Shown: positions 21,942 through 29,693 of the stretch, piece by piece
How the letters are laid out: every line of letters starts with the position of its first letter
Position numbering within the stretch: the stretch's first letter is position 1
Origin: Herbaspirillum sp. YR522
GTDB taxonomy: Bacteria > Pseudomonadota > Gammaproteobacteria > Burkholderiales > Burkholderiaceae_D
Length of the DNA: 51,679 nucleotides
Reading direction: 5' to 3'
NCBI RefSeq assembly: GCF_000282575.1
Contig: NZ_AKJA01000016.1
Coordinates: forward strand, 1 to 51,679
Notes under the pieces: model-generated
Told to the model about the DNA's origin: nothing
Database searches by the model: none
Seen by the model: the letters and a program-made list of their open reading frames with translations, nothing else
Program-made: the position numbers and the translations under genes

Positions 21942-22997
21942 ATGAAGAACCAGACCAGCGTGATGGCCCATGCACCGAAGGGTCGGCTGCGCTTTTTTCT
22001 CCCCGGCCTCATCGCCCTGCTGAGCGGCTCGGCATTTGCGCAGTGCTCTGGCGATAGCCGCACCGTCAATCTGCCGCTGCCGGCAACCATCACCCCTGCC
22101 AGCAATGCCCCTGTCGGCACCGTGCTCACCAGTTGGATACAGAGCGACCCGGTTACCAATTACTTGTATTGTTACGCCAATCCGTCTAACGGTGTGATGG
22201 CGGATTTTTCGTGGTCGAGTATCTCGAATGTGCGGATCTGGTCTCCCGACATGGGAACCGAGATCAGGGTGTGGGAAACCACTGTCGCCGGCATCGGCGT
22301 GGCACTGATCCATCGCTGGTATAACGGCAATTGCAGATGGTCGAACTGGGAGGACGCCGAGACTGGTGGCGCGTGCAGCGGGCATATACCAGTGGGCAGC
22401 CAGGTCAAGGTAGCGCTGGTCAAGACCGGACCGGTGAGGGCTGGCAGGATCCAGAACATGACCGTCATGCGGGCCGTTCCGATCGGTGGGTATAATCTCC
22501 GCCCCATCTCATGGCAACGCATCTCGTTCGTGATCGGCGGGATCAATATCGTGGCGCCGACCTGCAGGGTCACGACCACTTCGGTAGCGGTCCAGCTTGC
22601 GCCTGTCAATGGGCTGTCGGCAAGCACGTTTACTGGCCATGACAGTAGCAGTACTCCGGTTCCGTTCGAATTGAAGCTGACATGCGGCAACAATCCCACC
22701 CGGCTTGGCATCACCTTCACCGATACCAGCAATCCTGCCAACGCCGGCACGACGCTGCCGTTGTCCGCCAGTTCATCGGCCAGGGGCCTGGGTGTACAGA
22801 TTCTCCACAAGAATGCGCCGGTCCGTTACGGCTACGACTCGTCCAGGCCAGGCACACCGGGGCAGATCACGCTGGACTTGCGCAACGGTGGCCAACAAGT
22901 CGTCATGCCACTTGCCGCGCGGTATATACAGACCGGGCCTGCGGTGACTCCCGGTAGCGCCAATGCGCAGGCATCATTCACCATCTCGTATCAGTGA
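21942..22997 (+). CDS. Fimbrial adhesin-like protein, two-domain
   Basis: A 351-residue exported protein. A signal peptide is cleaved near AFA-QC (residue 33). The N-terminal half (about 35-200) has several Cys and Trp and could be a lectin-like receptor-binding domain. The C-terminal half (about 205-351) looks like a type-1 pilin domain: PTCRVTTTSVAVQLAPVNG, KLTCGNNPTRLGITFTD, LGVQIL and the terminal strand ASFTISYQ used in chaperone-usher assembly. This is the layout of tip adhesins such as FimH. No chaperone, usher or major pilin gene is in the window. GAGAGG precedes the ATG. A paralogue follows 395 bp downstream. Confidence 0.8.
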   Translation: MKNQTSVMAHAPKGRLRFFLPGLIALLSGSAFAQCSGDSRTVNLPLPATITPASNAPVGTVLTSWIQSDPVTNYLYCYANPSNGVMADFSWSSISNVRIWSPDMGTEIRVWETTVAGIGVALIHRWYNGNCRWSNWEDAETGGACSGHIPVGSQVKVALVKTGPVRAGRIQNMTVMRAVPIGGYNLRPISWQRISFVIGGINIVAPTCRVTTTSVAVQLAPVNGLSASTFTGHDSSSTPVPFELKLTCGNNPTRLGITFTDTSNPANAGTTLPLSASSSARGLGVQILHKNAPVRYGYDSSRPGTPGQITLDLRNGGQQVVMPLAARYIQTGPAVTPGSANAQASFTISYQ

Positions 22998-23392
22998 GGC
23001 GCTCTGCACCGACCGGACCTAGCCCACTCTACGGCTTGCTTATTGCCGCAGCCGACGCGCAGGCGTCCTCTACTTTCTCCCACCGGTAACAAGGTGCATG
23101 GGCCAGACACGCAGGGTCAAAAAAAGCGACACTCTTCCAAGGCGTGACCAGGATCGAATCGCCGGCCCCCAGTTCGGATGGGTTCGGCCATGTTGCAAGG
23201 CTGAGTGTCGCGCGCGCCGATACGTGTCGGCAGGCATCGGCTGAATCCACGATGCGGCGCGAAAACGCATGGGACTGAGACAGCGACCGCCATCACAGGG
23301 CATTGCACACCCAAAGATCTTTGAGAGTTTTCCTATAGCGCCGCATTGATAGGCCTATTAGGCTCGGAGCATACCAATCTCGAATTTCAACC
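22998..23392. other. Intergenic region between the two fimbrial genes
   Basis: No supported gene in 395 bp. A minus-strand open frame (23029-23250) has no recognisable domain or ribosome binding site. The part near 23330 carries the element shared with the first fimbrial gene. Confidence 0.45.
23329..23338 (+). promoter_or_regulatory. BvgA-like half-site upstream of the second fimbrial gene
   Basis: TTTCCTATAG includes an exact TTTCCTA heptad 55 bp before the ATG, mirroring the spacing of the element before the first gene. The second heptad is poorly preserved (TAGCGCC). The conserved position suggests shared control of the two paralogues. Confidence 0.4.
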
Positions 23393-24496
23393 ATGCCAAT
23401 CATAAAAAATCCAAGCGAATACCTAGCGCGATTCGCGATATGGTTGGTATTGATTGCCGCGTCCATGACAGGCGATGCTGTCGCGGCTTCAGCCCAATAC
23501 CCCTGCACCGTGTATGCCCGCACGGTCACGTTGAAGATGCCGGACTCAGTGCGGATCCCGGCCGACGCGATCGTTGGTACCGTGCTAACGCCGTGGGTCA
23601 CCAGCTCGAATACGGTGGTACACGTTCTCTGCGAGAAACCCTTCGTCGAGGCCAGCGGCATGGCCGCTGAGGTCGGCGCCGGCTTACAGAACTCGGGCCT
23701 TACCGTGATCCCGCCCTCCACGGGCCAACCTGTCATCGTATGGAATACCGGCATCCCGGGAATCGGAGTGGCGATGGTGGGTTACTTTCATTTCAACAAT
23801 TGTCCATCAACCAGAGGAATGGGCATGTCACCTGCCGGGATTTCGGCTACCTGCGATGGCGCAGTTACACGACAGCACACCCTGATGGCGCTCCGGGTGG
23901 CACTGGTCAAGACCGGCTCGATCCAGTCGGGCGTCATCACTGAACAGTTGTTGGCATCGGCCAGGGAAATCTCCCGCCCGTCCAGCGCCGCACCCTTTGT
24001 CACTAATTCACCGCTACGTATCACGTACGTGCTAGGCTCGACCAACATCGTCGGGTCGACTTGCGCGGTGACCATACCGTCCCAGTCAGTAAAACTGAGT
24101 CCGGGCACAGGCCTGCCGCTGGCCAATTTCACTGGCCGCGACACGACCTCTGCGCAAGTACCATTTTCATTGCGCTTGAACTGCAGCGGCATAGGCAACC
24201 GGGTGGGCGTCACCTTCACCGACGTTCGCAATCGGGGCAATACCGGCAACAGATTGCCACTGGACGACAGCTCCACTGCTTCTGGGCTGGGCGTCCAGAT
24301 TCTGAACGGCGGGCGACCGGTGGGTTTCGGGCCGGATGATGCACGGCCCGGCAACACCAACCAGATCGTGTTGCAGGAGGTATCGGGCAATTCAAATGTC
24401 GACCTGCCCTTTACCGCGCGCTATATCCAGACCGCTGACAAGGTGATGCCCGGCACTGCCAATGCAATCGCGTCCTTCACCTTCTCCTACCAGTAA
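23393..24496 (+). CDS. Fimbrial adhesin-like protein, two-domain (paralogue)
   Basis: A 367-residue exported protein with the same plan as its upstream neighbour: signal peptide (WLVLIAASMTGDAVAA), an N-terminal Cys-containing domain with VGTVLTPWVTS matching VGTVLTSWIQS of the paralogue, and a C-terminal pilin domain with STCAVTIPSQSVKLSPGTG, LNCSGIGNRVGVTFTD, GLGVQIL and the final strand ASFTFSYQ. No clear ribosome binding site precedes ATG 23393. It ends at a bidirectional terminator. Two diverged adhesins in tandem suggest different receptor specificities. Confidence 0.8.
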   Translation: MPIIKNPSEYLARFAIWLVLIAASMTGDAVAASAQYPCTVYARTVTLKMPDSVRIPADAIVGTVLTPWVTSSNTVVHVLCEKPFVEASGMAAEVGAGLQNSGLTVIPPSTGQPVIVWNTGIPGIGVAMVGYFHFNNCPSTRGMGMSPAGISATCDGAVTRQHTLMALRVALVKTGSIQSGVITEQLLASAREISRPSSAAPFVTNSPLRITYVLGSTNIVGSTCAVTIPSQSVKLSPGTGLPLANFTGRDTTSAQVPFSLRLNCSGIGNRVGVTFTDVRNRGNTGNRLPLDDSSTASGLGVQILNGGRPVGFGPDDARPGNTNQIVLQEVSGNSNVDLPFTARYIQTADKVMPGTANAIASFTFSYQ

Positions 24497-24527
24497 CCGC
24501 ACCGGCAGGCCACACCCGTCCCAGGAT

Positions 24528-24561
24528 AAAAAAAAGCCTGTCGGTGACGACAGGCTTTTTT
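24528..24561. terminator. Bidirectional terminator
   Basis: Stem GCCTGTCG / CGACAGGC with a GTGA loop, flanked by eight A on the left and six T on the right. It serves both the second fimbrial gene and the convergent binding-protein gene. Confidence 0.9.
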
Positions 24562-24582
24562 GCACGACGACCATGCGCAACG

Positions 24583-25425
24583 TTATAGCGGGATCTGCGG
24601 CGGCACGTCTTCCGGCTTCACACCCGACAGCTTCTGCAGGTTGCCCAGCACGGTCGGCTTGATCTTGCCAGCAGTACGCTCGGCCACGATCCACTTGTTG
24701 ATGGTCTCGACCCAGGCCTTGTCCTCTTCCTTGGGCACGCCGATGTTGGTGGAAGTGGCTTCCAGCGGCATCGGCACATACATCTTGCCCAGCGCCGGAT
24801 TCTTCTTCAACACGTTCAGCGACAGCAGCCACACCAGCACCTGCGCATCGATGCGGCCGGTCTGCAGGGCCAGCGTGACGTCGTCGGCCTTTTCCAGGCG
24901 CACGATGGTGGCGTTGGGGCAGACGCGCGAAATCATCTGGTCGTGCGACGAGCCGATGTCGACACCGATCTTCACTTCGGGCTTGTTGAGTTCGGCCCAG
25001 GTCTTGTATTCCTTCTTGGAGACGATGGTGAACGCGTTCTGGAACAGCGGCTCCGAGAAACCGATCACTTCGCGCCGCGCCGGGGTCGGGTTCATGCCGA
25101 AGAAGACGTCGATCTTGCGCGTCTGCAGGTCCAGCACCGAGTTGCCCCAGGTGGTCTCTGTGATGTCGAGCTTGGCATTGAGGCTGGCCGCCAGGCTCTT
25201 GGCGAAGTCGATCATGAAACCGTTCCACTCACCGCTGGCCAGGTCCTTGTTGTAGTAAGGCGCTTGACCGCGCACGGCGCCGATACGCAGGATCTTGGTG
25301 CGCTGGATACGCGCGAAGGTGGCTTCGGTCGAACCCGGGGCAGTCGCCTGGGCGAATACATTCGGGAAGGCGGACACGGCGGCGAGGCCGGCGACATTGG
25401 CGATGAAACTGCGGCGGTTGGTCAT
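24583..25425 (-). CDS. Amino-acid ABC transporter substrate-binding protein
   Basis: A 280-residue periplasmic binding protein of the polar amino-acid (SBP_bac_3) family. The leader MTNRRSFIANVAGLAAVSA has an RRxFI motif and could be a Tat signal. Family segments include LRIGAVRGQAPYY, NGFMIDFAKSLAASLNAKLD, LQTRKIDVFFGMNPTPARREVIGFSEP and KIGVDIGSSHDQMI. It has its own terminator and lies on the strand opposite the importer permease/ATPase pair 3 kb away, the only such importer nearby. I infer it supplies that importer. It is divergent from the saccharopine-dehydrogenase-like gene. Confidence 0.88.
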   Translation of the reverse strand: MTNRRSFIANVAGLAAVSAFPNVFAQATAPGSTEATFARIQRTKILRIGAVRGQAPYYNKDLASGEWNGFMIDFAKSLAASLNAKLDITETTWGNSVLDLQTRKIDVFFGMNPTPARREVIGFSEPLFQNAFTIVSKKEYKTWAELNKPEVKIGVDIGSSHDQMISRVCPNATIVRLEKADDVTLALQTGRIDAQVLVWLLSLNVLKKNPALGKMYVPMPLEATSTNIGVPKEEDKAWVETINKWIVAERTAGKIKPTVLGNLQKLSGVKPEDVPPQIPL

Positions 25426-25731
25426 GGTTCTCCCTGTTGGCGGATGGCGCTGTGGCGCGCTTGATGAATATGTCCGGCGTGTGACCGGACGTCGCCGACG
25501 ATTTTAGCCCAGCACAGCGGCCAAAGGCGCTGGCCGCTTGATGAAATTCATTGGCCGGGGAACGATGGCACTCCATCATCCCGAGTGGCGGGAAATCCTG
25601 CGGATGACGATATGTATCGAGTTGCACATCAAATTGACGATAAATACGACATCACGACGTCAATATTGGTCTTTTTATCGTGCTCGCTCCTCCCTAGAAT
25701 GCCAACAGGAACGATACCAAAGGGAGCTGCC
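25426..25731. other. Divergent intergenic region
   Basis: A 306-bp region between the binding-protein gene (minus) and the saccharopine-dehydrogenase-like gene (plus). No gene is supported. It carries an inverted repeat, ATTGACG (25633-25639) and CGTCAAT (25658-25664), with an 18-nt centre, that may be an operator. Confidence 0.45.
25633..25664. promoter_or_regulatory. Candidate operator, 7-bp inverted repeat
   Basis: Perfect arms ATTGACG and CGTCAAT are separated by 18 bp of AT-rich DNA, upstream of the lysine-type catabolic gene pair. The spacing suits a dimeric regulator. Which regulator binds is unknown. Confidence 0.35.
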
Positions 25732-26868
25732 ATGAAGATCATGTTACTGGGCGCCGGCCATATCGGGCTGGCCATTGCACGCCGCCTGCACGACAGCGCA
25801 GACCATCAGGTGACGGTGGCCGACCGTGATCGGCTGGCACTGGCGCCATTGCAGCAGCTGGGTATCGCGACCATGACGCTCGAGCTCGACGATGCGCATC
25901 GACTGCGGCAAGTGCTGGCGCAGCACGATGCGCTCATCAATGCACTGCCCTACCACATGGCCATTGTGGTGGCCGAGGCCGCCCGCGACAGTGGCACCCA
26001 TTACTTCGATCTTACCGAGGACGTGCGCGCCACGCGCCGCATCATGCAACTGGCGCACGAGGCCGGGACGGCCTTCATGCCGCAATGCGGACTGGCGCCG
26101 GGCTTCGTGGGCATTGCCGCGCATCACCTGGCGCAAGGCTTCGACGATATCGTCGAAATCAAGATGCGGGTCGGCGCGCTGCCGCAATACCCCACCAACG
26201 AAATCAAGTACAACCTGACCTGGAGCGTCGATGGCCTGGTCAATGAATATTGCCATCCGTGCGAGGCCATCCGCGACGGCGTGCTGCAGGAACTGCAGCC
26301 AATGGAAGGGCTGGAGCATTTCTCGATCGATGGTGTCGAGTACGAGGCCTTCAATACGTCCGGCGGGCTGGGCACCTTGTGCAGTACCCTGGCCGGGCGC
26401 ACCAGCAACCTCGACTACAAATCGGTGCGCTATCCAGGGCATCGCGCGCGACTGCACTTCCTGCTGCACGAGTTGCGCCTGAAGGAACGCCCGCAACTGC
26501 TCAAGGACATCCTGCGTGCCGCCGTGCCGGCCACGCTGCAGGACGTGGTACTGGTGTTCGTCACCGTCAGCGGCCACAGCAGGGGCCAGTATGTGCAGCG
26601 GGTGTTCAGTCGCAAGGTCTTTGCCAGTGCCGACGAGAGCGCGATCCAGATCACCACGGCCGCCGGCGTGTGCGCCGCAGTCGACCTGTTCGCCGCCGGC
26701 AGGCTGCCGCAGCGCGGCTTCATCGCCCAGGAGCGCATTGCCCTGCCCGAGCTGCTGGCCAACCGCTTCGGGCGCGTCTATGCAGAGCGGGAGTACACTG
26801 GCGGCATCGCATCCCAGGGAGACCCGCATGACACCAGAGGCAACCGGCCGGCAGCGCTTGCAGCATGA
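25732..26868 (+). CDS. Saccharopine dehydrogenase-family oxidoreductase
   Basis: A 378-residue enzyme. The N-terminal Rossmann fold starts MKIMLLGAGHIGLAIARRL with an acidic residue ending strand 2 (TVADRD). The middle holds the family segments HYFDLTEDV, PQCGLAPGFVGIAAHHL, FNTSGGLGTLCSTLAG and KSVRYPGH. Homologues act on saccharopine, aminoadipate semialdehyde or carboxynorspermidine-like substrates, using NAD(P). AAAGGGAG lies 7 nt before the ATG. It overlaps the next gene by 41 bp, so the pair is coupled. With an HglS-like enzyme as partner, a role in lysine or aminoadipate breakdown is the best inference. Confidence 0.85.
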   Translation: MKIMLLGAGHIGLAIARRLHDSADHQVTVADRDRLALAPLQQLGIATMTLELDDAHRLRQVLAQHDALINALPYHMAIVVAEAARDSGTHYFDLTEDVRATRRIMQLAHEAGTAFMPQCGLAPGFVGIAAHHLAQGFDDIVEIKMRVGALPQYPTNEIKYNLTWSVDGLVNEYCHPCEAIRDGVLQELQPMEGLEHFSIDGVEYEAFNTSGGLGTLCSTLAGRTSNLDYKSVRYPGHRARLHFLLHELRLKERPQLLKDILRAAVPATLQDVVLVFVTVSGHSRGQYVQRVFSRKVFASADESAIQITTAAGVCAAVDLFAAGRLPQRGFIAQERIALPELLANRFGRVYAEREYTGGIASQGDPHDTRGNRPAALAA

Positions 26869-27904
26869 CGATACCGCAGTGACGGGCTCGGGCCTGATCC
26901 GGCTGCTGGGCGCACACCGCTCGCCGCAGCAGATCGACTTCCTGCTGCGCGCACTGCATGTCCCGCCCTCTACGCTGGCCCCGGCAGGCGAGCACGCCAG
27001 TCGGCTCGAACTGGCGCAGGCGCTCAACATGCTGCTGTTCGAAAAGCTGTTGGGCGAGGTACCCGATGCCGCCGCCTATGTGGCCGACGCCATGGCCACC
27101 GGAACCCGCATGCACTTCGATCACGGCGCGCTGCGCACGGTGCTGGGCGATCACACCGGGCTGTTGCCGCCGGGCGTGGAGGTGATCGTGCGCATATTGC
27201 GACCGCTGGGTTATGTCCGCAACGGCTTGTATCCGCTGGAACGCCTGCGCATGACCGGGCATACCTACGGCCACGCCGATGCGCCCGAGGACATCGCCCA
27301 GTTCTTCGTCAGCGAACTGCATGTCGAGCGCTTCTCGCCCGAATTCCAGGCCGCCGTCGCACGCGTGGTCGGTACCTCGATCGATCCGCTCGATGACGAC
27401 GCCAAGGCCCTGCTGGCGCAATTGGAGCAAGCCGGACACTTGCCCATGGCAGCGGCCCAGGGCTTGCTGCCGGCCCTGCTGTCGTGCTTCGAGCGCCAGC
27501 ACGAATTGCCGACCCTGGCCGACTACGAACTGCTGCGCGCCGAATCGGCCGAAATGGCCTGGATCGCAACCGAAGGCAATGTCTTCAACCATGCCACCGA
27601 CCGCGTGGCCGACGTCGAACAGGTGGCCCGCCAGCAGCGCGACCTGGGCCGCCCGATGAAGGACAAGATCGAGGTCTCGCGCAACGGTCGCGTCAGGCAG
27701 ACCGCCTATCGCGCCTGCACGGTGGTGCGCCCGATGCGCAACGAGCAAGGCCAGGTAGTGCAGAAATCGGTGCCCGGTTCGTTCTACGAGTTCATCTCGC
27801 GTGCCCGGTATATCGACGAGCATGGTGTCGAGCGGCTCGACCTGAGCTTCGACAGCGGCAATGCGCAAGGCATCTTCAAGATGACCGCCCAGTCCTCGCT
27901 TTAA
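26828..27904 (+). CDS. DUF1338 protein, HglS-like 2-oxoadipate dioxygenase/decarboxylase (short form)
   Basis: A 358-residue non-haem iron enzyme family. HglS of Pseudomonas putida converts 2-oxoadipate to D-2-hydroxyglutarate in lysine catabolism. Candidate ligands are H99 (HFDHGALRT), H255 (NVFNHATD) and E321 (SFYEF), with R103 four residues after H99. The 156-residue spacing between the His residues equals that I recall for HglS (H70, H226), and E294 of HglS is similarly placed. The protein is about 100 residues shorter than HglS at the C-terminus. GGGAGA precedes the ATG, which lies inside the end of the saccharopine-dehydrogenase-like gene. The substrate could be another 2-oxo acid. Confidence 0.82.
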   Translation: MTPEATGRQRLQHDDTAVTGSGLIRLLGAHRSPQQIDFLLRALHVPPSTLAPAGEHASRLELAQALNMLLFEKLLGEVPDAAAYVADAMATGTRMHFDHGALRTVLGDHTGLLPPGVEVIVRILRPLGYVRNGLYPLERLRMTGHTYGHADAPEDIAQFFVSELHVERFSPEFQAAVARVVGTSIDPLDDDAKALLAQLEQAGHLPMAAAQGLLPALLSCFERQHELPTLADYELLRAESAEMAWIATEGNVFNHATDRVADVEQVARQQRDLGRPMKDKIEVSRNGRVRQTAYRACTVVRPMRNEQGQVVQKSVPGSFYEFISRARYIDEHGVERLDLSFDSGNAQGIFKMTAQSSL

Positions 27905-28046
27905 CAGTCAGCCAATCCGGGTAAATCCGGGTAAGAAGCGGCCCACCTCCGGTGCATCGGCCTTACGCTGTGACCCTGCATTTCGGTTCCGTATGGCAAT
28001 AGTGCCGCGACCTTTTTGCAGCATCATGGGCGAGAGGGGGGGTCTC

Positions 28047-28370
28047 ATGCAAACCACGCAATCGTTGCGCCGCCATCGCGTCGGCGGGCTGCTGGCAGTG
28101 TGCGCACTGGCGATGTCGGGCTGCGCCAGTTTCACCGACATCAGCACCGACGAGCGGGAGCTCTACATGGTCAGCGCCACCGGCGTGAGCTATACCATGT
28201 CGATTCCGGCCTTGACCGCGGCGGCCAGGGAAAAAGCCGATGAATTCTGTGGCCGGCAGCAGATGAATGCCGACCTGCGCCAGCTGGTGCGCGGCTGGCG
28301 CCCGATGCAGGTCGAACTGTACTTCCGCTGCCAGGCCAAGGGGGTGAGCCTGCAGGCGCTGCTGAACTGA
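28047..28370 (+). CDS. Small lipoprotein of unknown function
   Basis: A 107-residue lipoprotein; the signal peptide of Arg-rich start and hydrophobic core ends in MSGC. The mature part has no domain I recognise; it holds two further Cys (FCGRQQ, FRCQ) that might form a disulfide, and ends VSLQALLN. GAGAGGGGGGG precedes ATG 28047. It is a single plus-strand gene that stops 6 bp before the stop of the convergent gene. Confidence 0.7.
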   Translation: MQTTQSLRRHRVGGLLAVCALAMSGCASFTDISTDERELYMVSATGVSYTMSIPALTAAAREKADEFCGRQQMNADLRQLVRGWRPMQVELYFRCQAKGVSLQALLN

Positions 28371-28376
28371 GCCCGA

Positions 28377-29681
28377 TCAGGCGCGCGGCAGGGCACGCTC
28401 GCGCAGTACGCTGCCATCGGCGGCGAAACCATCGGCCAGCCTGAATTCGCTCACGCCCAGCGATGCCAGCGACTCGGCGGCATCCCACAATGGTTCCTGC
28501 AGGTCGCCATCGATCAATTGCGATGCGCTAGCCAGCAGCGCATCGGCACGCCGCAGCTGCACCTGCAGGATGGCGTCGCCGGCATCCTCGCCGATGGCCA
28601 TGATGGCGCGCGCATCGGCCGCCGCCGCGCTCGATACGGCCAGCCCCTGCTCCAGTTCGGACAGCATCTGCAGCATGCGATATTCGGCATTGCCGGCTTG
28701 CTTGGCGCCATGGAACAGATCCTGGTACAGGAAGTGCAGTTGGCATGCGTCGGCATGGCTGCTGCCGGTCAGGCACTGGCGCATCAACGCCGACTGGTCG
28801 GCGGCCCAGGCCCTGAAGCGCTCTGCGCGCTGTTCGAAATAGGCGTCGGCGGCCGCCTCGTCGGTGGGTATTACATAGAACGGGTCGTCCAGCTGCTTGA
28901 GCGCAAAACCGAGCAGGAAACGCAATTCCAGCACTTCGTCATCGGTACCGAAACCGGCTTCGGGCCAGCCCCGCATGCTGCGCTCGATGGCCGGCACGCT
29001 CATCACCTTGCGGTCGGTCAGCGAGGCGAACGCGTCGCGGTTCATCGCCTCGAGTTCGCTGTAGCTGATTGCATCGATCTCCTGCGGGTGGTACAGGTGG
29101 TGCACCAGCACCACGCGGGCTCGCTCGCTCTCCAGTCCGGCGCGCTGCAGGCTCAGGCGCAAGGTATCGAAACTGTCGCCATCGGCCAGCACGCGCGAAG
29201 CTTGCAGGCCGCCCCTGGTGCGCACCAGCAACGGGATCAGGAAGGCGTTGATCTCGAGTTCGGTATCGCCCCGGCGCAACAGCAGCATGTCGGCCGCATC
29301 TTCCACCGTCTGGCGCAGCAGAGCGTGGCCGCGCTCGTCCTCGAAGCGCAGTTGCTCCAGCGCCTCGTAGAGCGTTTCATCGTCGCGCTGGCGCAGGCAA
29401 TTGCGAATCATGCGCTCCAGCTCGGCCTGCCCTACCCGTTGGCCATCGGCGCCGACCGTCCCGGCGGCCACCGCCGTGGCCAGCGCGGCCAGCTGGCGTA
29501 CCCGCTCCTCGTCCTGGTCCAAATCGCCGCTGGCGGCGTGCGCGTTTTGCTGGCGCCGGCGCGAGGCGTCGGTGGCCACATGGGTGAGCGGCTTGTCGCG
29601 GGCGGGGCCGGCCGGCTTAGGGGCAGGTTTTGCGGCAGGCTTTGGAGCAGGCTTGGCGATCGGGCGCTTGGGTTTATTCAT
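28377..29681 (-). CDS. Conserved hypothetical protein with Lys/Pro/Ala-rich N-terminus (possibly DUF2863)
   Basis: A 434-residue protein. Residues 1-25 are a PKPAAKPAPKPA-type tail as in nucleic-acid- or peptidoglycan-associated proteins, followed by a mostly helical body rich in Leu, Glu and Arg. Segments such as ERMIRNCLRQRDDETLYEALEQL and INAFLIPLLVRTRGG remind me of DUF2863 proteins of Burkholderiales, a weak recollection. No catalytic motif, signal peptide or membrane segment is seen, so it is probably cytoplasmic. It starts 12 bp after the EamA transporter stop, with GAGAAAG upstream, so the two are co-transcribed. Function unknown. Confidence 0.7.
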   Translation of the reverse strand: MNKPKRPIAKPAPKPAAKPAPKPAGPARDKPLTHVATDASRRRQQNAHAASGDLDQDEERVRQLAALATAVAAGTVGADGQRVGQAELERMIRNCLRQRDDETLYEALEQLRFEDERGHALLRQTVEDAADMLLLRRGDTELEINAFLIPLLVRTRGGLQASRVLADGDSFDTLRLSLQRAGLESERARVVLVHHLYHPQEIDAISYSELEAMNRDAFASLTDRKVMSVPAIERSMRGWPEAGFGTDDEVLELRFLLGFALKQLDDPFYVIPTDEAAADAYFEQRAERFRAWAADQSALMRQCLTGSSHADACQLHFLYQDLFHGAKQAGNAEYRMLQMLSELEQGLAVSSAAAADARAIMAIGEDAGDAILQVQLRRADALLASASQLIDGDLQEPLWDAAESLASLGVSEFRLADGFAADGSVLRERALPRA

Positions 29682-29693
29682 GATCTTTCTCGT

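Noticed and set aside
23140..23180. tRNA-like segment with GGATCGAATC in the fimbrial intergenic region
   Set aside because: The T-arm-like string is not flanked by acceptor, D or anticodon stems; no cloverleaf can be drawn.
23029..23250. 73-residue minus-strand open frame between the fimbrial genes
   Set aside because: No domain, no ribosome binding site and no conserved context; could be real but unsupported.
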